Source of the DNA: Oscillospiraceae bacterium
Lineage (GTDB): Bacteria > Bacillota > Clostridia > Oscillospirales > Oscillospiraceae
NCBI GenBank assembly: GCA_902775985.1
Contig: CACYOR010000011.1
Span: 1-40,902, forward strand
Length of the DNA: 40,902 bases
Direction: 5' to 3'
This document shows positions 24,545-31,690 of this stretch, one piece after another. The notes under the pieces are model-generated. The model had not been told where the DNA came from. It did no database searches and saw only the letters and a list, made by a program, of their open reading frames with translations. The translations under genes were made by a program, and so were the position numbers. Position 1 is the first letter of the stretch. Every line of letters starts with the position of its first letter.

Positions 24545-25414
24545 TTATTTTTCGTATTGTGGAAGAGCCCCTCTGATCTTATATTTACTCACGCCGCCCA
24601 GCACCTTTTTCTCAATCAGCGTCTTGGCCAGAGCTGCTGTCCATTTCTGGCTGAAGCTGGTGGTACCGAAATAGGCGTTGAAGTTCTGGTTGGAAAGGAC
24701 AACGTATTCCTGGTCATCCGCCTTGTTGACAATGTAGTACTTGTAAAGCAGGATGCTGACTTCGACCGGGACGCTGTCCGGCGTCAGCTCGTTCAGGCGT
24801 TGGAGAGCATCTTCCGGCAGGTCGAAGTCCTTGTTCTGCAGTGGGCCCTGCTCCAAAGCATCGGCCAGGATATCGTCAAAGCGCAGCACCCATGCGCCCT
24901 TGGTGTTGGTGGCGAAAGTTGGGATCAGCATCTGCCGGACTTTGTTCGCCCATTGGTGCCGAAAGCCCTCTTTGAGCGCCTGGACCTTCTCAGCCTTGTC
25001 CTTGCGGACAGCGTTCGGGTTAGCTTCAATAAAGGCCACAATGTTGTCCACATGGCGGATCAGCCAGCCGTCGCCGTCCGGTGTCACCAGCTCCGGAAAC
25101 TCCTTTGCATATTCCCCATAGTTCACTCTGAGCCTCGGATCATTCTCCTGATCCGGGGCTTTTTTTGTTTTCTCTCCGGAGAGACTGCACCAGGCCAACA
25201 GCGCCCGGCGGGCGAAGTCGATCCGGTCATAGCCGTCACTGCCCTCGCGGAACAGATAACCGCGTGCCAGGATCGTCAGCACACGCCCGAAGCCCTCAAA
25301 CTCCAAAAGCATCGGGAAAGTGAAGCGCCCCATATAGCCGGTATCGTCTTTATAGTCCGCCTTGTATTCAGGAAACCTTGTGTATGCCGAGAATTCTTCC
25401 CATTCGTTCAACAA
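24545..25414 (-). CDS. Unknown protein encoded in overlap with the RNA polymerase-like gene
   Basis: A 289-residue protein that I do not recognise. It has no signal peptide, membrane segment or clear catalytic motif; it is rich in acidic and aromatic residues (start region E-E-F-S-A-Y-T-R-F-P-E-Y-K-A-D-Y-K-D-D). The C-terminal 60 residues (Y-V-V-L-S-N-Q-N-F-N-A-Y-F-G-T...F-S-Q-K-W-T-A-A-L-A-K-T-L-I-E-K-K-V-L) could form a winged-helix-like fold, which is a guess. The start is TTG at 25414, with AAAGGAG 9 bases upstream, inside the end of the polymerase-like gene (47-bp overlap). The overlap implies coupled translation and a shared task, so it is a candidate partner or accessory factor of the polymerase. 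Confidence 0.7.
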   Translation of the reverse strand: MLNEWEEFSAYTRFPEYKADYKDDTGYMGRFTFPMLLEFEGFGRVLTILARGYLFREGSDGYDRIDFARRALLAWCSLSGEKTKKAPDQENDPRLRVNYGEYAKEFPELVTPDGDGWLIRHVDNIVAFIEANPNAVRKDKAEKVQALKEGFRHQWANKVRQMLIPTFATNTKGAWVLRFDDILADALEQGPLQNKDFDLPEDALQRLNELTPDSVPVEVSILLYKYYIVNKADDQEYVVLSNQNFNAYFGTTSFSQKWTAALAKTLIEKKVLGGVSKYKIRGALPQYEK

Positions 25415-28400
25415 CGCCCACCACTCCTTTCTTCTCCTTCGGCGCGTTCCGGTCGATCGTCAGGTCCAGCGCCGCATGCGGCATGACCTCCAAAATGAAT
25501 GCCCGCTTGCCCAGCGCTTCCGCACACTTGACCGCCTCATCCCAGTCCAGCTGATCTAAAACCTCGCCGGGTGTACTCCGAATAGTGGGGTGAATGATGC
25601 TTTTGCAGTTGCGGATCAGCGTCTCCCGGTAGTCCTGACTGCCCATGACGCCGAGCATCATGGACTTCATCTGCTCTGTATCGTCCTTGCGGATCCCCTT
25701 GTGCTTCCGAATTACTGCATCCTGCATCTGCTCGTCCAGATCCATCAGAATATCCCCCAGGATGCGATAGCCGCCGCAGCGGAAATCGCAGAGAATATCC
25801 CGGCAGGACGGGATCCTGTGACAGGAGAAAACAGTATACAGCATCAGCAGCCGGTCTTTCTCCGGTGTAAACTGCCAGCTCGATGCGCGCAGGTTTTCCA
25901 GCGTCGAGCGGACGTCATAGGACTCTATGTACGAGAACGCGTCGTACAGCTCATCGACGGAGATCTCGTTCTCCCTGTCCTGCGAAAACAGGATCCGCTG
26001 AATGTCCTTTCGGTAGTTCTTGGACGGCTTTCTGTGCCGATACATCTCGCAGCGGCGTCTGGCCTCTTCGTAGTCCGCGATGATCGAGCACATACGCTCC
26101 ATCGTGTGCGAGTCAAGATGCTCCTTCCAGTCGGGGTCCTGAGCAAAGATGAAGAGCTCTTCGCTCTTTGCCGGTTTTGCTTTCGGCGGCTTCGTCTGCC
26201 TCCCCAGCTCACGGGCGTAGAGCGGCGTGCGTTCGAGATTGGCCGTGACCTCATCCCATTCGACCCCGTCAAAAAAGGTCTTGAGCTTTTTGTTCTTGGT
26301 AGGTTCGTACCATTCATGCTCATCCGGCTCATCGGCGATCTCCTTGTAGCGGAGAAAGAGACTCCTGACCCTTGCCTGATGTCCCAGATATTCGGAAAGA
26401 TCCGGCTTGATGCCGCTTTTGGCCGAGTCGATCTCCAGTCCCGTGAGAATGGTCAGGCTCTCCGTCTCCTCCCGGCACTGTTCGCGCAGCATCTCCGGGG
26501 TTGCCTCGTCATAGGCCAGAATGCTCCGGCGCAGGGCGGCGTTGGAGATCTGCCCGATCCGGGAGGAAAAGGTACTCTTCACAGTCTGGAAGCGGGCGCG
26601 CCAGTCATTGGCGTCCGCGATCAGAGGCTCGGCGGAGGGGATCTTCAGCAGCGGCAGATTATGCTCGTTCTCCAGCCCCTTGCCGTCATAGTTTCGGAGG
26701 ATGCTGCGGCAGAGCATGGGTTCAGCATACAAGTGGACAGTATCCCCGTCATAGTCCGCGCCGCCTAGGCGATCCGCGATCAGAGAACGGGAATCCACCA
26801 TTGCCACATAATAGAGGTGAGACAGGAATCTCTTTCGTATCGGTCCCACATTGGACAGCGGCGTGATCAGCGCTTCCTCGTTGCGGGAGATGTGCGGGTT
26901 GCGGAGAATGGTCAGAAGCTCCTGCTGAGGATAGCTTGGCTGCGGGGCATAGATCTCCGCGCCATGCAGAAACTCTCTCTTGAGGAACCTGTAGGCTTTC
27001 TCGGAGGAAGGCCGCACGATGACCGCCAGCAGACGCATGAGGTCATCGGAGAGAAAGCGCGTATCGCCGCTGACCTGCAGCTTGCCGATGCCGTACTTCT
27101 CCCGGATCTGTCTGGCCTTGTCCGCCAGTTCCTTCTGGAAGACCTGCTCCTGCAGGAACGCGGGGTTCTTATACAGCAGCTCCGCCTGCAGCCGGCGCGG
27201 GTCGTCGTATTCCAGCTCCGGGTTTTTCCGATCCGCGCCGAAATATGAGAGCTGCCAGCCTTGATTGGCGACGGTATTGTAGTAGGCTGTTTCCGTTGCT
27301 TTCGTCAGCCAGACTTGTTCATAAGCTTCCGGCGATCCATCCCAGCCCATGGGCAGCTCATGGGGCCGGTATTCCTCCGCGGTGATGGCTGCGGTATTTA
27401 AAAGCTGGAAGTTCAGTTCGGTCAATCCATCCCTGCCGCGCCGGTCCATGTTGGAGATATACAGCCGATGCCTGTATTTCCGGCAGCGATCCAGATACTC
27501 TCTCCAGCTCAGGCCGTTCTCCTTCATCCAGCCCCAGCCCTTACACATGCTTTTCGTCAGAATCATGTCCACCTGAGAAACGGGATGACGGATACCCTCG
27601 ATATCCACGATCTCCGTAACGACTAGTTCTTCAAAAAGAGTATGGAAATCCACCTCATGCACCACGCCCTTGATGTAGGGCATACGGATCTGAAAGGAAT
27701 GATGGTCATGCTCCTTATAGCTGTAGGGGTCAAGCGATCTGCCCAGATCGGCAGAGATCAAGCCCTCGCCGTCAAACTCCAGTACCTCAATATCCGCCGT
27801 CTTCTCCACGCGGGTATAGCGGCGCATCGGTTCCTGCGACCCGTCGTCCTCGACCGTGATGATGGGGACGTTCTCTACGATGCTCCGGGGATTGTCCACC
27901 ACAATGATATGGTCGGCGTCCATATGGAAGCTGTACTTGTCGATCTCCTGTCCGCTGGTAAACATCAGGCCGTTGTAGGCATAGAGCTTGGAGAGCTGGC
28001 AGCTGCCGATCCGCATCCCCAGCGTCATGCGCTTCCACAGCGTATCATAAAGATCGGCGCGGACGAACGAAAGGCGGTTTTTCCGACTCATGCTGGCCGA
28101 GCGCTCAAAGGCGCGAAAGGCCACTGGGCCGCGCCAAAAGACAAACTCGATCCCCTCCGGGCGAAACAGCCACTCCGCCAGCTCCTGCAGTTCCTTCACC
28201 TGGCCCGTCGGCTTGCGGTCGAAGATGCCGGTGAAGTCCAGATAGACGAGGAAGCTCAACAGCTTGTCCTCCTCCGGAAGCTCCGGTTCGCCGGGCACAT
28301 CCGTCAGAGGCAAAAGCTGGTGGAACATGGCGCAGTCGTCCTGCGTAGTCTTCTGGATCGCGGGTTGGTTCGTCTCGTCGTTGATGTCGAAATAGAAGCG

Positions 28401-28481
28401 GTAGCCGTCCTCCGATTTTCTCGCGCAGTTCAGGATCGTCCGCGCGGAGATCTGATAGATGCTGTACTGCTTTAATTTCAC
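25368..28481 (-). CDS. Predicted single-chain two-barrel RNA polymerase (cellular RdRP/YonO-like)
   Basis: A 1037-residue protein with both active-site signatures of the double-psi beta-barrel RNA polymerase superfamily in one chain. Barrel 1: D237-G-E-G-L-I-S243 and then S-F-Q-I-R266 ... K271-G-V-V, the pattern DGxGxIS/FQIR...KGV known from eukaryotic RNA-dependent RNA polymerases; Lys271 matches the conserved barrel-1 lysine. Barrel 2: R527-N-P-H-I-S-R-N-E followed by A-D576-Y-D578-G-D580, the metal-binding DxDGD loop. The family includes QDE-1-type RNA polymerases and the phage protein YonO. Whether this one copies DNA or RNA cannot be read from sequence. Start is GTG at 28481 after AAAGGGGG. 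It is followed by an overlapping 289-residue gene and preceded by a copy of a motif repeated in front of the CHC2-parM operon. Its role on a mobilizable element is unknown: element transcription, priming, or defence/counter-defence are options. The fold call is fairly firm; activity is inferred. Confidence 0.8.
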   Translation of the reverse strand: MKLKQYSIYQISARTILNCARKSEDGYRFYFDINDETNQPAIQKTTQDDCAMFHQLLPLTDVPGEPELPEEDKLLSFLVYLDFTGIFDRKPTGQVKELQELAEWLFRPEGIEFVFWRGPVAFRAFERSASMSRKNRLSFVRADLYDTLWKRMTLGMRIGSCQLSKLYAYNGLMFTSGQEIDKYSFHMDADHIIVVDNPRSIVENVPIITVEDDGSQEPMRRYTRVEKTADIEVLEFDGEGLISADLGRSLDPYSYKEHDHHSFQIRMPYIKGVVHEVDFHTLFEELVVTEIVDIEGIRHPVSQVDMILTKSMCKGWGWMKENGLSWREYLDRCRKYRHRLYISNMDRRGRDGLTELNFQLLNTAAITAEEYRPHELPMGWDGSPEAYEQVWLTKATETAYYNTVANQGWQLSYFGADRKNPELEYDDPRRLQAELLYKNPAFLQEQVFQKELADKARQIREKYGIGKLQVSGDTRFLSDDLMRLLAVIVRPSSEKAYRFLKREFLHGAEIYAPQPSYPQQELLTILRNPHISRNEEALITPLSNVGPIRKRFLSHLYYVAMVDSRSLIADRLGGADYDGDTVHLYAEPMLCRSILRNYDGKGLENEHNLPLLKIPSAEPLIADANDWRARFQTVKSTFSSRIGQISNAALRRSILAYDEATPEMLREQCREETESLTILTGLEIDSAKSGIKPDLSEYLGHQARVRSLFLRYKEIADEPDEHEWYEPTKNKKLKTFFDGVEWDEVTANLERTPLYARELGRQTKPPKAKPAKSEELFIFAQDPDWKEHLDSHTMERMCSIIADYEEARRRCEMYRHRKPSKNYRKDIQRILFSQDRENEISVDELYDAFSYIESYDVRSTLENLRASSWQFTPEKDRLLMLYTVFSCHRIPSCRDILCDFRCGGYRILGDILMDLDEQMQDAVIRKHKGIRKDDTEQMKSMMLGVMGSQDYRETLIRNCKSIIHPTIRSTPGEVLDQLDWDEAVKCAEALGKRAFILEVMPHAALDLTIDRNAPKEKKGVVGVVERMGRILGIHKVS

Positions 28482-28512
28482 GGTTGTTTCCCCCTTTCAG
28501 AGAGAAAACAGT

Positions 28513-28568
28513 ATTAAAATAACTGCCTTCACTTTTCAGGTCGTCATGCCCCATATTCCCAGTATAAA
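28513..28568 (+). repeat. Repeated motif, copy A (before the RNA polymerase-like gene)
   Basis: AAAATAACTG, then TTCACTTTT, then GTCGTCATGCCCC and CCCAGTAT stand in the same order as in copy B (29422-29482). It lies about 30-90 bp upstream of the polymerase-like start codon, in the orientation opposite to that gene. The long stem seen in copy B is only partly formed here (ACTG/CAGT). Confidence 0.65.
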
Positions 28569-28680
28569 TGATAAGGTGTCCCAAAAAACGGACTTGGTAT
28601 TTTCTGGGAGCTACTTCTTTCACTATCGTCATTGAATACCTGTTTTCGTGCGGAGACAGTCGAAATTAGGCGAGAGCATG

Positions 28681-28705
28681 AAAAAAGAGCCGATCTCTCG
28701 GCTCT
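28681..28705 (-). terminator. Terminator of the XRE regulator gene
   Basis: On the minus strand AGAGCCGA and TCGGCTCT flank a 4-base loop and are followed by TTTTTT. It lies 20 bp behind the XRE stop and separates it from the polymerase-like gene. Confidence 0.85.
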
Positions 28706-28724
28706 TCCAAAGCGTATATTCAGT

Positions 28725-28976
28725 TTAGTCCTCGTTTTGATCGTCGAAGGAATAGTCGTTCAGTTCCTTGAAATCCAAAAACTCCGCGACGGTCATATTG
28801 AAGGCAATGGCGATCTTGTGGAGCGTCATGACTCTGGGATTCTTGGTCAGGCCGCGCACGATGTTGTCGATGGTGGACTGGTTAATGCCGCTCATTGTGG
28901 CGAGCTTGTTGATGGCGATCCCGCGCTCCTTGCAGAGCTGACGGATACGGCGGACGTATAAATCGGAATACTCCAT
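28725..28976 (-). CDS. XRE-family helix-turn-helix regulator
   Basis: An 83-residue Cro/cI-type repressor: residues 8-65 hold the five-helix domain (I-R-Q-L-C-K-E-R-G-I-A-I-N-K-L-A-T-M-S-G-I-N-Q-S-T-I-D-N-I-V-R-G), and the tail is acidic. The ATG at 28976 has GAGGAGGC upstream. It is transcribed away from a small unknown gene at 29129 across a region with three copies of a palindromic operator (28994-29104), so it most likely represses itself and the plasmid-like operon to its right. It is the probable lifestyle switch of the right half of element 2, an inference from position and operators. Confidence 0.88.
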   Translation of the reverse strand: MEYSDLYVRRIRQLCKERGIAINKLATMSGINQSTIDNIVRGLTKNPRVMTLHKIAIAFNMTVAEFLDFKELNDYSFDDQNED

Positions 28977-28993
28977 GGCGGCCTCCTCTTGCT

Positions 28994-29104
28994 ACCCGTT
29001 TTTGGGTTAACTTGATGATAACAAGAGGCGCAGGCAGATTAACCCGAATACGGGTTGACTTGCACAACTTTCCGGCGTTGAAATCATTTTACCCGAATGA
29101 GGGT
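28994..29104. promoter_or_regulatory. Three operator copies ACCCG-N4/5-GGGT in the XRE divergent region
   Basis: A 14-bp palindrome occurs at 28994-29007 (ACCCGTTTTTGGGT), 29042-29055 (ACCCGAATACGGGT) and 29091-29104 (ACCCGAATGAGGGT). The first two are extended by TTAAC-type flanks. They lie 48-49 bp apart, between the start codons of the XRE gene and the 68-residue gene. They are best explained as binding sites of the XRE repressor, arranged like phage operators. Confidence 0.75.
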
Positions 29105-29128
29105 AAGTTATGAGCCGGAGGATGCGCC

Positions 29129-29335
29129 ATGGCAGATTATAAAAAGATGTACTACATCCTGTGTAAAGCGATCGACGATGTGATCGATCCGCTGAACCGA
29201 ATCCCGCATGCCAGGCCTTATGCTGAACAACTGCAAAAGGCTCTGCTGGAAGCGGAAGAGATTTACATCAACACCACTCCTTATGCGGAGGAAACAGAAG
29301 ATCCCAAGATCATTCAGATCAAAGTTGATGAGTAA
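29129..29335 (+). CDS. Small conserved-type unknown protein
   Basis: A 68-residue acidic, mostly helical protein (D-D-V-I-D-P-L-N-R-I-P...L-Q-K-A-L-L-E-A-E-E-I-Y-I). I recognise the type as a frequent small hypothetical gene near phage-like regulators of Firmicutes, with no known function. GAGCCGGAGG precedes the ATG. It sits alone between the operator region and a strong terminator, so it is a separate transcript under XRE control. Confidence 0.7.
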   Translation: MADYKKMYYILCKAIDDVIDPLNRIPHARPYAEQLQKALLEAEEIYINTTPYAEETEDPKIIQIKVDE

Positions 29336-29341
29336 CGGACA

Positions 29342-29388
29342 GCGCCCTGTCACTGACTAATAGCAGTCAGCCGACAGGGCGCTTTTTT
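29342..29388 (+). terminator. Terminator behind the 68-residue gene
   Basis: GCGCCCTGTC and GACAGGGCGC form a 10-bp stem, with a second inner stem (CTGACT/AGTCAG), followed by TTTTTT. Confidence 0.88.
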
Positions 29389-29421
29389 CATGCCTAAAAG
29401 GGCAATTAATCGGAATTCCGT

Positions 29422-29482
29422 AATAAAATAACTGGTCTCACTTTTTACGTGAGGGGCGTCGTTATGCCCCGCCCAGTTATTG
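29422..29482 (+). repeat. Repeated motif, copy B (able to fold as a three-way junction)
   Basis: AATAACTGG (29427-29435) pairs with CCAGTTATT (29473-29481). Inside, CTCAC pairs with GTGAG (29437-29453) and GGGCGT with ATGCCC (29454-29469, tetraloop CGTT). The three stems give a compact three-way junction. Sequence blocks are shared with copies A and C. It lies about 95 bp before the CHC2 gene. It may be an RNA element, a centromere-like site or a protein-binding site. Confidence 0.65.
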
Positions 29483-29491
29483 TTTTCGGCT

Positions 29492-29510
29492 CGATCAGGA
29501 TTCCTGATCG
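29492..29510. repeat. 9-bp inverted repeat between motif copies B and C
   Basis: CGATCAGGA and its exact complement flank one T, within a slightly longer GGC...GCC pairing (29488-29514). It is not followed by a clear T-run. Possible operator of the CHC2-parM operon. Confidence 0.5.
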
Positions 29511-29523
29511 GGCCGTATTTCAT

Positions 29524-29557
29524 AATTAAATAACTGCTCTCACTTTTTCAAGGGCAG
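29524..29557 (+). repeat. Repeated motif, copy C (leader of the CHC2-parM operon)
   Basis: AATTAAATAACTG followed by CTCACTTTTT matches the first half of copy B at nearly every base. It then forms a small hairpin CTGCTC/GGGCAG. It lies about 20-50 bases before the CHC2 start codon, so it may be in the mRNA leader or act as the promoter region. Confidence 0.65.
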
Positions 29558-29575
29558 AGGAAGGAGGTGAACCCT

Positions 29576-30187
29576 ATGGCAAGCATTTTTGAAGCCGTCC
29601 GGGAGGCTGTTCCGGTTCCCCTGGCGGCGGAGCGCTACGGCCTGATGGCCAATCGCGCGGGAATGGTCTGCTGTCCCTTTCACGACGATCACACCCCAAG
29701 CCTGAAGCTAAACGAAGACTACTTCTATTGCTTCGGCTGCGGGGCAGGCGGTGATGTGGTAAGTCTGACCGCAAGGCTGTTCAACTTGCGGCCCTATGAA
29801 GCGGCCAGCAAGCTGGCGGTGGATTTCGGCGTGGACGTTCCGGCCAGCGCACCGCCGGACGGAAGTCTGAACCGCTTCCGAACAGATCTGCTTCGGTGTC
29901 AGCAGGTGCTGGACGAGTATCTGAATCTGCTGATCCGCTGGCAACGAAACTATGCGCCCAGGTCCCCGGACGAAGAGCCGGACGATCGGTACGTGGAGGC
30001 CTGCCAGATGCTGGAGCCCATGGACTACATGGCCTCGGTGCTGGCAGCCGGGACGCTGGAACAGCGCATCCGCACCGTGGAACGGCTCATGGCAGACGGC
30101 AAAATGGATCAGCTGGAGGAACGCTTGACCCGGCTGATTCAAGAAGAAGCAAGCGAAAATCAAATTCAAACAGGAGGAATTATCTAA
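29576..30187 (+). CDS. CHC2 zinc-finger primase-like protein
   Basis: A 203-residue protein with an N-terminal CHC2 zinc finger as in DnaG: C-C-P-F-H-D-D-H-T-P-S-L near residues 30-41 and Y-C-F-G-C-G-A-G-G-D-V-V near 51-62. No TOPRIM catalytic domain follows, so it probably binds template DNA and needs a partner; the P4-type primase/helicase at 33061 is a candidate. Residues 100-203 are helical and unrecognised. The ATG at 29576 is chosen because AAGGAGGTG lies just before it (a GTG at 29567 is part of that site). Its stop codon overlaps the start of the ParM-like gene by one base, so the two are one operon. Confidence 0.78.
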   Translation: MASIFEAVREAVPVPLAAERYGLMANRAGMVCCPFHDDHTPSLKLNEDYFYCFGCGAGGDVVSLTARLFNLRPYEAASKLAVDFGVDVPASAPPDGSLNRFRTDLLRCQQVLDEYLNLLIRWQRNYAPRSPDEEPDDRYVEACQMLEPMDYMASVLAAGTLEQRIRTVERLMADGKMDQLEERLTRLIQEEASENQIQTGGII

Positions 30188-31113
30188 TGGAAAGGTACAA
30201 TTACAAAGGAAAAGAAATCATTGGCATTGACCACGGCTTCGGCAACATCAAATGCCGGCACGTGGCCTTTCGCTCGGGTGTCCGGGCATACGACTCCGAA
30301 CCGCCCATGACCGCCGATGTGCTGATTTTCGGCGGCAAGTATTATGTGGTCGGCGAAGAACACAAGGGCTTCGTCAGCGACAAGAGTCAGGATGAGGATT
30401 ATTATATCCTCACCGTGGCGGCGTTGGCCAGAGAACTGGAGTTCCGGCACATTACGGAATGCGAGGCGGTACTGGCGGTGGGGCTGCCCATTCAGTGGAT
30501 CGGCGCGCAGAAGGAAAGCTTTCGGAAGTATCTCATGCGAAACGAACTGATCGAGTTCCGTTACCACGAGCAGGATTACCTGGTGCGGATCGACGATGTG
30601 CAGATCTTCCCCCAGGGCTTCGCCGGAGTCGTCCAGCGTCTAGGAGACTTCAAGGGCCTAAACGTGCTGGCGGACATCGGCAACGGGACGATGAACACCT
30701 TGATGCTCAAGGACGGCAAGCCCATGCTCAGCCGCTGTTACACGGACAAGCTGGGCGTGGAGCAGTGCATCATCCGCATGAGCAACGAGCTCCTGGCCGT
30801 CAGCGGCCATGCCATGCCTTATGATGTGTGCGAGGACTTCCTGCGAAAAGGAAACGCTGAGCTGCCGGAGAAGTACACGGCCGTCATGCAGAGGGCTGCA
30901 GAGGAATACTCTGATTCTATCATCGCAAAGCTGCGGGAGTACGAGTTCAACCCGGAGATCATGCGGCTCACCGTCATGGGCGGCGGGGCCTGCATCCTCA
31001 AACACTTCTGGAGCGGGAATGACAACCGCATCCGGTATATCGAGGACATCTGCGCTACGGCCAAGGGCTACGAGCTGCTGGCGCTGAACAATCTGAAACG
31101 GAGGGATGAGTGA
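30187..31113 (+). CDS. ParM-like plasmid segregation actin
   Basis: A 308-residue protein of the ParM/StbA actin-like ATPase family. Phosphate-1 loop: I-I-G-I-D-H-G-F-G-N-I-K near residues 9-20; phosphate-2: V-L-A-D-I-G-N-G-T-M-N-T in the middle; adenosine site: V-M-G-G-G-A near the end. ParM filaments push plasmid copies apart. The ATG overlaps the CHC2 stop (TAATG) with GGAGGAATT upstream. A ribbon-helix-helix-type gene follows after 6 bp, as ParR follows parM on plasmids. Presence on an integrated element suggests the excised circle is maintained as a plasmid for some time; this is inferred. Confidence 0.85.
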   Translation: MERYNYKGKEIIGIDHGFGNIKCRHVAFRSGVRAYDSEPPMTADVLIFGGKYYVVGEEHKGFVSDKSQDEDYYILTVAALARELEFRHITECEAVLAVGLPIQWIGAQKESFRKYLMRNELIEFRYHEQDYLVRIDDVQIFPQGFAGVVQRLGDFKGLNVLADIGNGTMNTLMLKDGKPMLSRCYTDKLGVEQCIIRMSNELLAVSGHAMPYDVCEDFLRKGNAELPEKYTAVMQRAAEEYSDSIIAKLREYEFNPEIMRLTVMGGGACILKHFWSGNDNRIRYIEDICATAKGYELLALNNLKRRDE

Positions 31114-31119
31114 TGTAAC

Positions 31120-31440
31120 ATGAGAAAGAGCGAAAAGACGTTCCTGCTTCGCTTCGATCTATCCCGTAAAACAGACCGGGAGATCTGGGAATGGCTGCAT
31201 GAAAAGAGCGAATCGCAGACGCTCTCCATGAATGCCTTTCTGATCGAAGGTCTGCGAAAGCTGATGGCGCAGGAGGCAAACGAAAAGCCGCTGGATGCAC
31301 ACGCCCTGGCAGAGGAAATCTGCCGGGAGCTGCGTGCCCAGCGGCTTTTTGTGCTTCCGGAGGGCGAAGGCCCGGAATCCGCGGTGGAGGCAGAGGATGA
31401 AATTCCCGCCGACATCCTGGATTTCGCCAACAGCTTTTGA
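31120..31440 (+). CDS. Ribbon-helix-helix-like adaptor (ParR-like candidate)
   Basis: A 106-residue protein. Residues 6-50 (T-F-L-L-R-F-D-L-S-R-K-T-D-R-E-I-W-E-W-L-H...S-M-N-A-F-L-I-E-G-L-R-K-L-M) fit a beta-strand plus two helices of the ribbon-helix-helix fold; the acidic tail (E-G-P-E-S-A-V-E-A-E-D-E-I-P-A-D) could bind the actin filament. It directly follows the ParM-like gene, the ParR place, but also directly precedes the oriT, so a relaxosome accessory role (MobC-like) is equally possible. Only a weak ribosome binding site (GATGAGTGATG) is seen; coupling to the gene before is likely. Confidence 0.65.
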   Translation: MRKSEKTFLLRFDLSRKTDREIWEWLHEKSESQTLSMNAFLIEGLRKLMAQEANEKPLDAHALAEEICRELRAQRLFVLPEGEGPESAVEAEDEIPADILDFANSF

Positions 31441-31472
31441 TGCTTTCAAAACGATAGCACACGAATGAAGGT

Positions 31473-31559
31473 GTGCTTTCAATTTGAAAGCACGGATCGG
31501 AGGCTCGGAGCAGGCGGCGATCCGGCGAAGGGGTACAGGGGAAAACGCTTTGCCCCTGT
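31473..31559. repeat. Inverted repeats upstream of the oriT
   Basis: GTGCTTTCAA with its exact complement (31473-31493) and ACAGGGG/CCCCTGT (31535-31559, with inner AAA-CGC-TTT pairing) occupy the 250-bp gap before the relaxase together with the oriT. Both have counterparts beside the inverted copy at 2530-2589. Confidence 0.65.
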
Positions 31560-31572
31560 GCCCTCGGCAGAG

Positions 31573-31628
31573 CCCACGACACTTTGCAGCTCTTCGGACT
31601 GAAAGTGTCATAGTGGGTTACACACTTT
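31573..31628 (+). other. oriT: Origin of transfer for the MobV relaxase
   Basis: The arms GACACTTT (31578-31585) and AAAGTGTC (31602-31609) are followed by TAGTGGG/TTA (31611-31620) and ACACTTT. The layout matches pMV158 oriT, where MobM nicks TAGTGTG/TTA; the nick is therefore expected between 31617 and 31618. It lies about 70 bp before the relaxase start codon, the standard place for MobV systems. Confidence 0.78.
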
Positions 31629-31690
31629 GAAAAAGCTGTGGAACGCGTCCCCAGCCCACGTAAACTACCATGGAAAGGAGGTGAAAACCA

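Noticed and set aside
25368-28481. A reverse transcriptase or DNA polymerase
   Set aside because: No Y-x-D-D motif or family A/B polymerase motifs; the DxDGD loop with the FQIR...KGV block points to the two-barrel RNA polymerase fold.
28725-29335. A toxin-antitoxin pair formed by the XRE gene and the 68-residue gene
   Set aside because: The genes are divergent with phage-like operators and separate terminators, and the small protein has no toxin-like features.
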